NCBI RefSeq assembly: GCF_038002165.1
Contig: NZ_JBBOBR010000001.1
Location: forward strand, 2,046,001-2,110,000
Reading direction: 5' to 3'
Source of the DNA: Cytobacillus sp. FSL H8-0458
GTDB lineage: Bacteria; Bacillota; Bacilli; Bacillales; Cytobacillaceae
DNA length: 64,000 nucleotides
Shown one piece after another: positions 8,779 to 17,788 of the stretch. The notes below the pieces were generated by a model that did no database searches, had not been told where the DNA came from, and saw only the letters and a list, made by a program, of their open reading frames with translations. A program made the translations under genes and the position numbers. Positions within the stretch are counted from its first letter, which is position 1; the number at the start of each line of letters is the position of its first letter.

Positions 8779-8925
8779 TTGAACAAAAACAATGGCAAAG
8801 ACATGCGCAAAAATGCACCTAAAGGACATAATAATGATGGACAGCCTGAACCATTAAGCGGCTCTAAGAAAGTAAAAAACCGTAACCACACCAGACAAAA
8901 ACATAATTCACACCATGACATGTGA
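8779..8925 (+). CDS. sspP: Small acid-soluble spore protein P
   Basis: 48 residues from TTG 8779, preceded by GAGGAGGACC with 6-8 nt spacing. The sequence [18 protein letters not shown] and [16 protein letters not shown] is the SspP (CotL) signature. This is a minor small acid-soluble spore protein normally encoded right after sspO. Here sspO ends 867 bp upstream, separated by repeat copy B and a gene on the other strand, so a shared transcript is doubtful. A strong hairpin follows the stop. Confidence 0.93.
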   Translation: MNKNNGKDMRKNAPKGHNNDGQPEPLSGSKKVKNRNHTRQKHNSHHDM

Positions 8926-8930
8926 ATTCA

Positions 8931-8971
8931 AAGAAGCAGCTGCCACATCATCAGGCAGCTGCTTCTTCTTT
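8931..8971. terminator. Bidirectional terminator between sspP and selA
   Basis: A perfect 14-bp stem, AAGAAGCAGCTGCC with GGCAGCTGCTTCTT, around a 9-nt loop, flanked by T-rich sequence on both strands. It serves the convergent sspP and selA. Confidence 0.9.
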
Positions 8972-10367
8972 AAATAGCAATTAAAGCATTTATAATGGTG
9001 TCCTCTTCATTGGCAGTTACTGTCCGCAGATCAATCAGAATTTCTTCCTTTTGAATCCTGACTATTATGGAAGAATTAATCCTTAACTGGCGGCCGATAT
9101 GATCTGCTGAATATTGCCGGTGTTTTAAAACAGCAATCCACGATGGAAGCTCTACCTCAGGCATCGTGCCTCCCCCAACCTGTCCTGTACTTTCTCTCAT
9201 TGAGCATACATAATCGTTCCCGGCAGCTTGTAATCTGTTAAGAAAATGAGCTGTTCTCACTTTGAGTTCATCACTGGTGATCAATACATCATGGACCACC
9301 GGAATATTTTTCAGACCCTCTTCACCTTTTAAGTAATCAATAAGTGTGCCTTCGAGAGCAGCAATTGTCATTTTATCTACCCGGAGAACCCGGGCAAGCT
9401 GATGTTTTTTCAGCTTTTCGATTAAATCCTTTCTTCCGGCAATAATTCCTGCCTGAGGACCGCCCAAAAGCTTATCCCCGCTGAAAGAAATGATATCTGC
9501 CCCCATTTTTAAAACATCGCTGACTGCTGGTTCATTTCCAATTCCTTTGCTTTTAAAATCAAATAGTGCACCGCTTCCCAGATCTTCATAAAATATGAGG
9601 TTTTTTTCTTTTGATAGACGGGCAAGTTCCCCTGTGCCGACTTCTTTCGTAAAACCTATAATTTTAAAATTGCTCGTGTGCACCTTCATAATCATGGCTG
9701 TATCTTCATTTATCACTTTTTTATAATCTTCCAGGTGGGTTTTATTAGTTGTTCCCACTTCAACAAGTCTTGCCCCGCTCTCTTCCATTATGCTTGATAC
9801 CCTGAAGGAGCCCCCGATTTCAACAAGCTGACCGCGGGAAACAATTACTTCTTTTTCTTCCGCAAGAGCTCTTAAAATGATATAAACTGCAGCAGCGTTA
9901 TTATTGACTGCCATAGCTGCTTCTGCACCCGTCAGTTCTTTGACAAGATTTTCCAGGTGACTATGCCTGGATCCCCTTTCTCCTTCACCCAGGTTATACT
10001 CCAAATTGGAATAGTTCATGGCAACTTCAAGCATATGATCCGCTGCAGACTTGCTTAACCGCGCCCGGCCAAGATTAGTGTGAAGAATAGTGCCAGTGGC
10101 ATTAATAACTCTTTTAAGTGTATATCCATACCGAACAGTGATAACCTCTTCCGCTTTTTGAAATATAAGGTCCGTAAACTTTTCTGTACCCGGCTCCTCA
10201 CTGGTCCAATTCCCGGCAAGAATAGTATTCCTTATATCAGAGATTACCTCTTTCAGCATGTTGGTTGTATGTATAAAGTCAAGTCCATACTGTTTCATTA
10301 AATTAGTAAAACGCCGGTCTTTTTGCAGTTCATGCACCGGCAAAATATTTCTGACTGTACTCTTCAT
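8970..10367 (-). CDS. selA: L-seryl-tRNA(Sec) selenium transferase
   Basis: 465 residues, the normal SelA length. SelA converts Ser-tRNA(Sec) to Sec-tRNA(Sec) with selenophosphate, using pyridoxal phosphate. The PLP lysine lies in SFSGDKLLGGPQAG (Lys299), with the family motifs TGTILHTNLGRA and TNKTHLEDY. GGAGGGATATT precedes ATG 10367. No selB, selD or tRNA(Sec) gene is recognisable nearby, which is unusual because these often cluster, but a UGA-containing selenoprotein candidate lies 580 bp upstream on the same strand. Between them is a convergent CotM-like gene, so the two are not one operon. Confidence 0.95.
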   Translation of the reverse strand: MKSTVRNILPVHELQKDRRFTNLMKQYGLDFIHTTNMLKEVISDIRNTILAGNWTSEEPGTEKFTDLIFQKAEEVITVRYGYTLKRVINATGTILHTNLGRARLSKSAADHMLEVAMNYSNLEYNLGEGERGSRHSHLENLVKELTGAEAAMAVNNNAAAVYIILRALAEEKEVIVSRGQLVEIGGSFRVSSIMEESGARLVEVGTTNKTHLEDYKKVINEDTAMIMKVHTSNFKIIGFTKEVGTGELARLSKEKNLIFYEDLGSGALFDFKSKGIGNEPAVSDVLKMGADIISFSGDKLLGGPQAGIIAGRKDLIEKLKKHQLARVLRVDKMTIAALEGTLIDYLKGEEGLKNIPVVHDVLITSDELKVRTAHFLNRLQAAGNDYVCSMRESTGQVGGGTMPEVELPSWIAVLKHRQYSADHIGRQLRINSSIIVRIQKEEILIDLRTVTANEEDTIINALIAI

Positions 10368-10459
10368 AATATCCCTCCAGCATTTGCCCCGTTATTATAT
10401 CATTTTTCACTAATTTGCATGAAATGAATACTATAGAATGAAACAAGGGGGTTTTGAAT

Positions 10460-10861
10460 TTGAACAAAAAGGAAGATTTCCATCCGTTTAATTTGGATGA
10501 ATTGGAAAAATGGATGGAGGATTATTATCTGGACCCGCTTTCTTCTTATTTGGATCAGATAACATTCCGCATCGACTTATACGATACGGAAGCCCAGATT
10601 ATCGTTGAGGCGCTTTTAACGGGATGTGCATCAAAAGATGTAACCGTTTCCTTGAAAGAAGACACCGTAATCATCAAAGCTGCTAAAACAGATGACACAG
10701 AAGCAATTCGGCGCGGACATCCATGTATGCGAAAAGTTAAACTGCCTTTCTCAGTTGTAAATAAAAAGGTTAGTGCAGATTTTGCAAATGAGATATTAGA
10801 GATTTTTATAAATAAAAATGAAGCGGGGCCGGGATGCAATAGAGAGATAATCATCAATTGA
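10460..10861 (+). CDS. Hsp20/alpha-crystallin-like protein, CotM-like spore coat protein
   Basis: 133 residues from TTG 10460; GGGGG (10447-10451) is 8 nt upstream, better than the in-frame TTG at 10454. The middle (ITFRIDLYDTEAQIIVEALL then DVTVSLKEDTVIIKA) has the beta-strand pattern of small heat-shock proteins, and the N-terminus (FHPFNLDELEKWMEDYYLDP) recalls B. subtilis CotM, a coat protein of this fold. As I recall, cotM lies next to sspP in B. subtilis, so the position supports it; here selA separates them. The C-terminal IxI-type motif IFI is weak. Confidence 0.7.
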   Translation: MNKKEDFHPFNLDELEKWMEDYYLDPLSSYLDQITFRIDLYDTEAQIIVEALLTGCASKDVTVSLKEDTVIIKAAKTDDTEAIRRGHPCMRKVKLPFSVVNKKVSADFANEILEIFINKNEAGPGCNREIIIN

Positions 10862-10912
10862 TAAACTGAGATAGAGGTTGCCTTTTTTCCCTTTGTTTAC
10901 ATAAATCAGCAA

Positions 10913-10940
10913 AAAACCTCCTCCTCCCGGAGAAGGTTTT
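10913..10940. terminator. Bidirectional terminator between CotM-like and selenoprotein genes
   Basis: AAAACCTCCTCC pairs with GGAGAAGGTTTT (12 bp, one wobble) around TCCC. T-runs follow on both strands (TTTTTATCTTTTTA on plus, TTTTTTGC on minus). Confidence 0.9.
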
Positions 10941-10947
10941 TATCTTT

Positions 10948-11181
10948 TTATTTCATCATTTTTTCGATGATTTCTTTGGTTTTAGGAAAAATGCCAGTAT
11001 CAAGCTTAGAATAAATCTTCTCTCCATTAACTGTTACTTCAAAAGCTCCGCCTTTGCTTGGAACCAGTTCCATTTGAGAAATCTCAGAACGAAAATGCGT
11101 AAATAGTTCTTCCGCGAAACTCGCGGCTTTAGGTGCATAGTTTCACATCATGCAAAATTCAACTTTTACTTCATACGCCAT
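10948..11181 (-). CDS. SelW-family selenoprotein with in-frame UGA (Cys10-x-x-Sec13)
   Basis: 77 residues if the TGA at 11145-11143 (codon 13) is read as selenocysteine. ATG 11181 has GGAGG 7 nt upstream. The start reads MAYEVKVEFCMMU, then NYAPKAASFAEELF, a central LVPSKGGAFEVTVNGEKIYS and a C-terminal GIFPKTKEIIEKM, which matches the Rdx/SelW thioredoxin-like family throughout; Cys-x-x-Sec is its known redox motif. Reading continues cleanly to TAA 10948. A GC-rich hairpin follows the UGA at the distance expected of a bacterial SECIS, and selA is close by. The family is thought to act in thiol redox; the substrate is unknown. The alternatives, a pseudogene or a truncated 12-residue product, fit poorly because codons after the UGA are fully conserved. 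Confidence 0.9.
11112..11126 (-). promoter_or_regulatory. Putative bacterial SECIS hairpin
   Basis: On the minus strand CCGCGA-GTT-TCGCGG forms a perfect 6-bp stem with a 3-nt loop whose first base is G. The loop begins 22 nt after the UGA codon, inside the 16-37 nt range and with the loop guanine that I recall for bacterial SECIS elements bound by SelB. Confidence 0.65.
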
Positions 11182-11206
11182 ATTTAAACCTCCGTGTGTA
11201 ATTTGT

Positions 11207-11255
11207 TAGAATGTAAATATAATGACATTCTAGTATAACTGTTTTATTACTGCAA
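11207..11255 (-). promoter_or_regulatory. Promoter of the selenoprotein gene with overlapping inverted repeat
   Basis: On the minus strand TTGCAG (11255-11250) and TAGAAT (11232-11227) are separated by 17 nt. A perfect inverted repeat, TAGAATGT-N10-ACATTCTA (11207-11232), has one arm on the -10 box and the other downstream, as expected for a repressor operator. Confidence 0.5.
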
Positions 11256-11308
11256 ATCGATTTGTTTTTCCTTCTAAATAGAAAGCAGAAAATATATGGA
11301 GTGATTTG

Positions 11309-12052
11309 ATGGATGCACAAAAATACCTGCAGCGAATAAAGGTATCGGGTGACCGTAACCTCGATCTTGAATATCTGGCAAAACTGCAGAGCGGGCATAT
11401 GCTCAATATTCCATTTGAAAACTTGGATGTGACACGAAAAATCCCAATTCAGCTGGACACAGATTCGTTTTCTAAAAAAATACTTGAACGGGGCCGGGGA
11501 GGCTTTTGCTATGAATTAAACGGTCTGTTTCAACATCTCCTGTCCGAACTGGGATTTCAATCACATCTCATTTCCTGCACTGTTAAAAAGCCTGATGGAT
11601 GGGTCAGAGAAGATTCTCATGCAGCCATACTGGTTTACTTGCACGAACTTCCTTATTTGGTTGATGTAGGGTTTGGTGATTCCGTCAGGCAGCCTCTGCC
11701 TCTAACGGGTGAGGAAAAAACCGATGTCAGCGGAACATACAGGATAAAAGCGACAGCTGGAGGAAAGTTTGATCTTCAGCGGCTTGAGGATGGCAAATGG
11801 ATAATTCTATACCGTTTTTCTGATAGGCCGGTTAAGCTGGGCGACTTTCATGATGCCTGTTTATTCAATCAGACCTCACCCGAATCCCATTTTACACATG
11901 GCGACCTGGCCACTATTGCTACAAAGGATGGCCGTATTACACTTTCAGGATTAACTGTCACTTTATCTGAAGAATCCGGAAAAAATAAATTCGAACTAAC
12001 CGAGGAGGAAAAAAGAGAATTTCTTCTCGGGCAATTCAAAATAAAATTGTAA
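11309..12052 (+). CDS. nat: Arylamine N-acetyltransferase
   Basis: 247 residues from ATG 11309 (GGAG 7 nt upstream; an in-frame TTG sits just before). It transfers acetyl from acetyl-CoA to arylamines or hydrazines in the cytosol. The catalytic triad of the family is visible: Cys67 in RGRGGFCYELN, His104 in DSHAAILV and Asp119 in YLVDVGFGDS. The N-terminal PFENLDV motif is also present. Single gene with its own terminator, divergent from the selenoprotein gene. The natural substrate is unknown; detoxification of aromatic amines is a fair guess. Confidence 0.93.
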   Translation: MDAQKYLQRIKVSGDRNLDLEYLAKLQSGHMLNIPFENLDVTRKIPIQLDTDSFSKKILERGRGGFCYELNGLFQHLLSELGFQSHLISCTVKKPDGWVREDSHAAILVYLHELPYLVDVGFGDSVRQPLPLTGEEKTDVSGTYRIKATAGGKFDLQRLEDGKWIILYRFSDRPVKLGDFHDACLFNQTSPESHFTHGDLATIATKDGRITLSGLTVTLSEESGKNKFELTEEEKREFLLGQFKIKL

Positions 12053-12079
12053 AAGGGACAGCCCAGCGGCGTCCCTTTT
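12051..12079. terminator. Shared terminator of nat and tdh
   Basis: AAAAGGGAC and GTCCCTTTT pair over 9 bp with an 11-nt loop between the convergent stops of nat (12052) and tdh (12087). Confidence 0.8.
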
Positions 12080-12086
12080 AATTTGA

Positions 12087-13031
12087 TCATAATTTTGTTC
12101 TTAATTTATCAAGCATATCAGCAGTCATTCTTGCTAAATCAAAATCTGCTTTGAATCCCCACTCTTCTTTTGCTGCAGAAGCATTAATCGAGTTTGGCCA
12201 GCTGTCTGCAATTCCCTGGCGCACAGGATCCACTTCATAGGAAATTTCAAACCCAGGGATATGCTTTCTGATCTCAGCCGCAATCTGTTCAGGTTCAAAA
12301 CTCATTGCTGTTACATTAAAGGAGTTGCGGTGGATGAGTTTATCTGCATTAGCTTCCATTAAATCAACGATGGCATTCAGCGCATCCGGCATATACATCA
12401 TATCCATATATGTCCCTTTGTCGATGTAGGATGTATAGCGGCCATTTTTAATGGCTTCATAATAGATCTCAACAGCGTAATCCGTCGTTCCGCCCCCTGG
12501 AGGAGTTACATAGGAGATTAAACCAGGGAACCTCAAGCCTCGAGTATCCACACCGAACTTGTAATAGTAGTAATCTGACAGCAATTCGCCTGCAACCTTA
12601 TTCACGCCATACATTGTAGTTGGGCGGTGAATAGTATCCTGTGGAGTGTTGTCTTTAGGTGTAGAAGGCCCAAATGCGCCAATGGAGCTTGGCGTAAAGA
12701 ATTGTGCATTGCATTCTCTTGCCGTTTCAAGTGCATTCATCAGCCCGCCCATATTTAAATTCCAAGCAAATACAGGGTTAGCCTCAGCTGTAGCTGATAA
12801 TAGAGCTGCCATATGAATGACTGTATCGACACTATATTTCTTAGCTGTATCCAGCATTGATTTTGCATCGGTAACGTCAACCATTTCAAATGGCCCTGAA
12901 TTAGCAGCCTCAGAGTCATTTTTTCTGATGTCTGTTGCGATAACATTGTCCGTTCCATAAATTTCTCTTAATTTCAAGGTTAGTTCAGAGCCGATTTGGC
13001 CTAAAGCTCCTGTAATCATAATCCGTTTCAT
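12087..13031 (-). CDS. tdh: L-threonine 3-dehydrogenase, short-chain (epimerase-like) type
   Basis: 314 residues of the extended SDR fold: N-terminal NAD site MITGALGQIGSEL and catalytic YGVNKVAGE. It oxidises threonine to 2-amino-3-oxobutyrate with NAD. This is the UDP-galactose-epimerase-like threonine dehydrogenase, not the zinc-dependent type used by E. coli. Pairing with kbl 56 bp upstream (which cleaves the product with CoA to glycine and acetyl-CoA) makes the assignment firm. GGAGGA precedes ATG 13031. Confidence 0.93.
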   Translation of the reverse strand: MKRIMITGALGQIGSELTLKLREIYGTDNVIATDIRKNDSEAANSGPFEMVDVTDAKSMLDTAKKYSVDTVIHMAALLSATAEANPVFAWNLNMGGLMNALETARECNAQFFTPSSIGAFGPSTPKDNTPQDTIHRPTTMYGVNKVAGELLSDYYYYKFGVDTRGLRFPGLISYVTPPGGGTTDYAVEIYYEAIKNGRYTSYIDKGTYMDMMYMPDALNAIVDLMEANADKLIHRNSFNVTAMSFEPEQIAAEIRKHIPGFEISYEVDPVRQGIADSWPNSINASAAKEEWGFKADFDLARMTADMLDKLRTKL

Positions 13032-13087
13032 CTTATTCCTCCAACGTTTCCTCTTTGCCTTAATTTTGAAGCCATTTATAGTCGAAC

Positions 13088-14278
13088 TTAAATAATTCCC
13101 ATTTCCTTGCCGACTTTTTCATATATCGCAATTGCCTGATCCAGCATATCTTTGGTATGTGCTGCAGATGGCATGTTTCTGACACGGCCCGTTCCCCTAG
13201 GGACAGTCGGGAAGACGATTGATTTTGCATATACGCCTTCTTCATTGAGCTTTTTGCTGAATTCCTGTGTTTTTACTTCATCTCCAACAATACAAGGAGT
13301 TATCGGTGTTTCGCTGTCGCCAATATCAAAGCCTAATTTTTGCAGCCCGTCTTTAAGGTAGTTGGCATTTTCCCATAGCTTTTCATTCAGCTCTGTGCTT
13401 TCCATGAGCAGTTCAATAGCTTTCGTACTTGCTGCTACATCTGCAGGTGTTAAAGATGTAGAGAATAGGAATGGTCTGCTGCGTACTTTCAGCCAATCAA
13501 TCAAGTCCTTTTTGCCGGCCACATATCCCCCAACAACACCAATCGCCTTTGAAAGTGTGCCGATCTGGAAATCGATTTTATCGGAAAGGCCGAAGTGCTT
13601 AACAGTGCCTGCTCCCTTTCCAAGAACACCTGAACCGTGTGCATCATCCACATATGTGATCAGATCGAACTCTTCCGCGATTTCCACGATCTCAGGAAGC
13701 TTGGCGATATCCCCATCCATCGAGAAGACGCCGTCAGTAATAACCATGATCTTGTTGTACTGTCCTGATTCTTTCGCTTCCTTCGCTTTAGCTCTTAAAT
13801 CTTCCATATCAGAATGATTTACGCGAATAATCTTGGCTTTTGATAAGCGGCAGCCATCAATGATGGAAGCATGGTTCAGCTCATCAGATAAAATGGCATC
13901 ATTTTTATCCATAACAGCAGAAATAGCAGCCATATTACAATTAAATCCGGACTGGTATGCGATGGCTGCTTCTGTATGTTTGAACTCAGCCAGCTTTTCT
14001 TCAAGTTTTGTGTGAAGTTCAAGCGTTCCATTTATCGTGCGGACAGCACCTGCTCCAACCCCATATTTTTCAATTGCTTCAATTGCGGACTTTTTTAGTC
14101 TTTCATCAGTTGCCAAACCTAAATAGTTATTGGATGAAAGATTAATTAGTTCTCTGCCGTTGATTTTGATTATTGGACCATTTGGGCTTTCAAGTGGGTC
14201 AATTACGTTGTAAAGTCCTCTATCCTTTAAATCCTCCAGGTTTTCCTGTAAAAAAGCATCTAAAATTTTGCTGGTCAT
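13088..14278 (-). CDS. kbl: 2-amino-3-ketobutyrate CoA ligase (glycine C-acetyltransferase)
   Basis: 396 residues from ATG 14278, which has GGGGGA 8 nt upstream; the frame extends 13 codons further without a ribosome site. A PLP enzyme of the alpha-oxoamine synthase family, with the PLP-lysine region [14 protein letters not shown] and [13 protein letters not shown]. It converts 2-amino-3-oxobutyrate plus CoA to glycine plus acetyl-CoA. It is the first gene of the kbl-tdh threonine degradation operon; tdh follows at once. Confidence 0.95.
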   Translation of the reverse strand: MTSKILDAFLQENLEDLKDRGLYNVIDPLESPNGPIIKINGRELINLSSNNYLGLATDERLKKSAIEAIEKYGVGAGAVRTINGTLELHTKLEEKLAEFKHTEAAIAYQSGFNCNMAAISAVMDKNDAILSDELNHASIIDGCRLSKAKIIRVNHSDMEDLRAKAKEAKESGQYNKIMVITDGVFSMDGDIAKLPEIVEIAEEFDLITYVDDAHGSGVLGKGAGTVKHFGLSDKIDFQIGTLSKAIGVVGGYVAGKKDLIDWLKVRSRPFLFSTSLTPADVAASTKAIELLMESTELNEKLWENANYLKDGLQKLGFDIGDSETPITPCIVGDEVKTQEFSKKLNEEGVYAKSIVFPTVPRGTGRVRNMPSAAHTKDMLDQAIAIYEKVGKEMGII

Positions 14279-14629
14279 ATCAGTATCCCCCAGTACTTTT
14301 TTATTGAATGTCGCCAACTCATATACAACTGTATTTTCAGAGCGGACATTATTTCATTAAACAAACTTAGCTATGTAAAGGTTTTTTCACTTTATACTTT
14401 AACACAATTTTTCATTTTGTACACTTATGAAGGACAGATTTTCTATTAGAGTATTTTTGAGTTAACTTATAATCAGTTTTCCCTATTATCTCGAAAAAAT
14501 TTAGCGGCATATTTAGCTCAATTGAATAAATATACACATAATTGATCTGTTTACTCTATGATTACACAGGGAACCAATCAAACATAGAACAATAGGTCAG
14601 GCCATTAAGCCTTTGGAGGTATTATTATA
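14279..14629. promoter_or_regulatory. Divergent kbl/arcA intergenic region with candidate ArgR (AhrC) box
   Basis: 350 bp without a gene. At 14520-14537 the plus strand reads AATTGAATAAATATACAC, close to the ARG-box pattern (cATGAATAAAAATkCAak) bound by ArgR/AhrC, fitting control of arcA by arginine. The rest is AT-rich; no clear -35/-10 pair could be fixed for either gene. Confidence 0.4.
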
Positions 14630-15865
14630 ATGAAACATCCGCTAAATGTAACTTCGGAAATAGGAGAATTAAAGACGGTCCTTCTGCATAGGCCGGGTAA
14701 GGAAATAGAAAATCTCACACCTCAATATTTAAAAAGACTATTATTCGATGATATTCCCTTTTTGCCTGCCATTCAAAAAGAGCATGATTATTTCGCCAAT
14801 ATTTTAAGCAACCGGGGAATCGAGGTCTTATATCTGGATAAATTGATGACAGAAGCCATACAGCAGGACAAGGCCAGACTGGCTTTTATTGAAAAGGTCT
14901 TATTGGAAAGCCAATCGAACATCAATGGTTCCTATGATACAGTGAAAGAGTATCTTCTATCTCTTCCGCCCGATGAGCTGGTTAAGAAAGTGATGGCTGG
15001 TGTCGTTAAATCGGATATTGATCAGGATAAGAAAATCCATCTTCATGAAATGATGCCGGATCATTATCCATTTTATCTCGACCCTATGCCAAACCTCTAT
15101 TTTACCCGGGATCCGGCTGCAGTTATCGGTGAAGGCATTACGATTAATCGAATGCATGAGCCTGCAAGGAGAAGGGAATCCATTTTTATGGACTGCATCA
15201 TGAATCATCATCCGCGTTTTAATAAACATGAAATCCCTGCTTACTTTAAGCGTGATGATCTCTACTCTCTTGAAGGCGGAGATGAACTGATTTTAAGTGA
15301 TGAAGTGGTTGCTATTGGCGTCAGTGCAAGAACCTCTGCACAAGGAATTGAAAAACTTGCACGAGAGTTATTCTCCCGTCAGGATGCCATTAAAAAGGTT
15401 GTGGCAGTTGAAATCCCTAAAATTCGCGCATTCATGCACCTGGATACCGTTTTCACCATGATTGATCATGATAAATTCACCTACCATCCTGCTATTGAAG
15501 ATAGAGATGGCAGTATGAAAATTTACATACTGGAACAGGAGAATAATTCTGATACTCTTAAGATTACAGAGAAAAACTCGCTCAAAGAAACATTGAAAGA
15601 AGTGCTTCATCTTAATGAATTAGTGTTAATCCCCTGCGGAGGCGGCTGCCCGATTGCATCAGCACGCGAACAATGGAACGATGGCTCCAATACACTCGCC
15701 ATCGCTCCCGGTGTAGTTGTCACTTACGACAGAAACTATGTTTCAAACGATATCCTCCGGCAAAATGGAGTTGAAGTTATTGAAATTCTCAGCTCGGAAC
15801 TTTCGAGAGGACGGGGCGGCCCAAGATGCATGAGCATGCCGATCATAAGGGAAAATATTAGCTGA
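14630..15865 (+). CDS. arcA: Arginine deiminase
   Basis: 411 residues. Hydrolyses arginine to citrulline and ammonia. Family motifs in order: [43 protein letters not shown], and the catalytic Cys400 in [16 protein letters not shown] lies 9-10 nt before ATG 14630. The usual partners (ornithine carbamoyltransferase, carbamate kinase, arginine/ornithine antiporter) are absent; a terminator follows directly, so this is a stand-alone gene here. It could provide ammonia for acid resistance or feed a pathway encoded elsewhere. Confidence 0.96.
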   Translation: MKHPLNVTSEIGELKTVLLHRPGKEIENLTPQYLKRLLFDDIPFLPAIQKEHDYFANILSNRGIEVLYLDKLMTEAIQQDKARLAFIEKVLLESQSNINGSYDTVKEYLLSLPPDELVKKVMAGVVKSDIDQDKKIHLHEMMPDHYPFYLDPMPNLYFTRDPAAVIGEGITINRMHEPARRRESIFMDCIMNHHPRFNKHEIPAYFKRDDLYSLEGGDELILSDEVVAIGVSARTSAQGIEKLARELFSRQDAIKKVVAVEIPKIRAFMHLDTVFTMIDHDKFTYHPAIEDRDGSMKIYILEQENNSDTLKITEKNSLKETLKEVLHLNELVLIPCGGGCPIASAREQWNDGSNTLAIAPGVVVTYDRNYVSNDILRQNGVEVIEILSSELSRGRGGPRCMSMPIIRENIS

Positions 15866-15866
15866 T

Positions 15867-15900
15867 AAATCGGGCGGTTCCGGAACCGCCTGATTTTTTT
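15867..15900 (+). terminator. Terminator of arcA
   Basis: ATCGGGCGGTTCC and GGAACCGCCTGAT form a 13-bp inverted repeat followed by TTTTTT. Confidence 0.93.
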
Positions 15901-16061
15901 ATGAATACTATTTTTTTCACAGCCCCCTCTTTCTCCTTCCCTCCTTCTAAAAAACAAGTTCTTTTAAGAAAAAACGAAAATATAAATATACTAATGCCCT
16001 TTTCAAACAAGCATTTGCCTGCTCTTTTTATAAGATGTCCCTCTTAATAATCTGTATTTAT

Positions 16062-16076
16062 TTATAATAATTATAA
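16062..16076. promoter_or_regulatory. PerR box of katA
   Basis: TTATAATAATTATAA is an exact match to the 7-1-7 PerR operator TTATAATnATTATAA. It lies just upstream of a promoter with TTGATT (16084-16089) and TATCAT (16106-16111), spaced 16 nt, that leads into katA. Confidence 0.85.
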
Positions 16077-16155
16077 AAAAGTATTGATTTTACTTTGAGA
16101 AGTGTTATCATTACAAATATAAGCAGTTATTAAACTTTTATGAGGTGATTATAGA

Positions 16156-17613
16156 ATGACAAAAAAGAATAATCTCACTACAAGCTGGGGAGCCCCAGTT
16201 GGCGACAACCAAAATTCAATGTCTGCCGGCTCAAGAGGGCCAACACTGATCCAGGATGTACACTTGCTGGAAAAGCTCGCCCATTTTAATAGAGAACGTG
16301 TGCCTGAGCGTGTTGTTCATGCAAAAGGTGCCGGTGCACATGGCTATTTTGAAGTTACAAATGACCTCACTAAATATACAAAAGCCGCATTTCTGTCTGA
16401 AGTAGGCAAAAGAACGCCTTTATTCATCCGCTTCTCAACTGTAGCCGGCGAACTTGGTTCTGCAGATACTGTACGCGATCCGCGCGGCTTTGCTGTTAAG
16501 TTCTATACAGAAGAAGGAAATTACGATCTTGTAGGAAACAACACGCCTGTATTCTTTATCCGGGATGCCATCAAGTTCCCTGACTTTATTCATACACAGA
16601 AGCGTGATCCTAAGACTCATTTGAAAAATCCGACTGCCGTCTGGGACTTCTGGTCCTTATCCCCTGAGTCGCTGCACCAGGTAACCATCTTAATGTCTGA
16701 CCGGGGAATTCCGGCAACACTAAGACATATGCATGGATTTGGAAGTCATACATTTAAGTGGGTTAATGATAAAGGCGAAGGCGTCTGGGTGAAATATCAC
16801 TTTAAAACAGAGCAAGGCGTTAAAAACCTCAGTGTAGATGCTGCAGCTAAAATGGCGGGCGAAAATCCGGATTACCATACAGAGGACTTATTCAATGCAA
16901 TTGAGAATGGAGACTATCCTTCCTGGAAGCTTTGCGTGCAAATCATGCCGCTTGAGGATGCAAATACTTATCGTTTCGATCCATTCGATGTCACGAAGGT
17001 GTGGTCACAAAAAGACTACCCATTAATCGAAGTAGGACGTATGGTTCTCAATAGAAACCCGGAAAACTACTTTGCTGAAGTTGAGCAGGCTACCTTTTCT
17101 CCTGGAACTCTAGTACCTGGTATTGATGTGTCACCTGATAAAATGCTTCAGGGCCGCCTGTTTGCCTACCATGATGCACACCGTTACCGTGTAGGTGCAA
17201 ACCATCAGATGCTGCCGATCAACCGCCCTAAAAACGAAGTGCAAAACTATCAGCGTGACGGCCAGATGCGCTTTGATAACAATGGCGGAGGGTCTGTTTA
17301 TTACGAGCCGAACAGCTTTGGAGGACCAACTGAAGTACCGGAGCACAAGCAGGCTGCATACCCCGTTTCCGGTTTAGCCGAAAGCGTTGCGTATGATCAT
17401 AATGACCACTACACACAAGCCGGTGATCTATACCGCTTAATGAGCGAAGATGAACGCTCCCGTCTTGTGGCAAACATCGTTGCTGCCATGAAGCCTGTAG
17501 AAAAAGAAGAAATTAAGCTTCGCCAGATTCAGCATTTCTTTAAAGCGGATCCTGATTACGGTACTCGTATTGCTAAAGGTCTTGGCCTGGCAGTGCCGCA
17601 GGGAGTTAAGTGA
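16156..17613 (+). CDS. katA: Catalase (small-subunit, KatA type)
   Basis: 485 residues, the usual clade-3 catalase length. Breaks hydrogen peroxide to water and oxygen in the cytosol. The catalytic His55 lies in [13 protein letters not shown], the distal asparagine in [12 protein letters not shown] and the haem-ligand tyrosine in [23 protein letters not shown] precedes ATG 16156. The exact PerR box upstream indicates peroxide-inducible control, as for B. subtilis katA. Single gene with its own terminator. Confidence 0.98.
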   Translation: MTKKNNLTTSWGAPVGDNQNSMSAGSRGPTLIQDVHLLEKLAHFNRERVPERVVHAKGAGAHGYFEVTNDLTKYTKAAFLSEVGKRTPLFIRFSTVAGELGSADTVRDPRGFAVKFYTEEGNYDLVGNNTPVFFIRDAIKFPDFIHTQKRDPKTHLKNPTAVWDFWSLSPESLHQVTILMSDRGIPATLRHMHGFGSHTFKWVNDKGEGVWVKYHFKTEQGVKNLSVDAAAKMAGENPDYHTEDLFNAIENGDYPSWKLCVQIMPLEDANTYRFDPFDVTKVWSQKDYPLIEVGRMVLNRNPENYFAEVEQATFSPGTLVPGIDVSPDKMLQGRLFAYHDAHRYRVGANHQMLPINRPKNEVQNYQRDGQMRFDNNGGGSVYYEPNSFGGPTEVPEHKQAAYPVSGLAESVAYDHNDHYTQAGDLYRLMSEDERSRLVANIVAAMKPVEKEEIKLRQIQHFFKADPDYGTRIAKGLGLAVPQGVK

Positions 17614-17628
17614 ACCATTAGAAATAGC

Positions 17629-17663
17629 AAAAGGTGCCAATAACCTAATTGGTACCTTTTTTT
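17629..17663 (+). terminator. Terminator of katA
   Basis: AAAGGTGCCAAT pairs with ATTGGTACCTTT (one wobble) and runs into TTTTTTT. Confidence 0.9.
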
Positions 17664-17788
17664 CGTTATAATCCACTATTAAATCCATAATGAGATGGCC
17701 CCTTTTCTTACATATTCATAGAACTATAGGGCTTGGTTGCATATATTATTTTGAGGTGTAATATAGCTTATCCAATGGAGGTGATTCT

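Noticed and set aside
10948-11181. SelW-like gene as a simple nonsense-mutated pseudogene
   Set aside because: The stop is exactly at the known selenocysteine position, codons on both sides are intact, a hairpin follows and selA is nearby.
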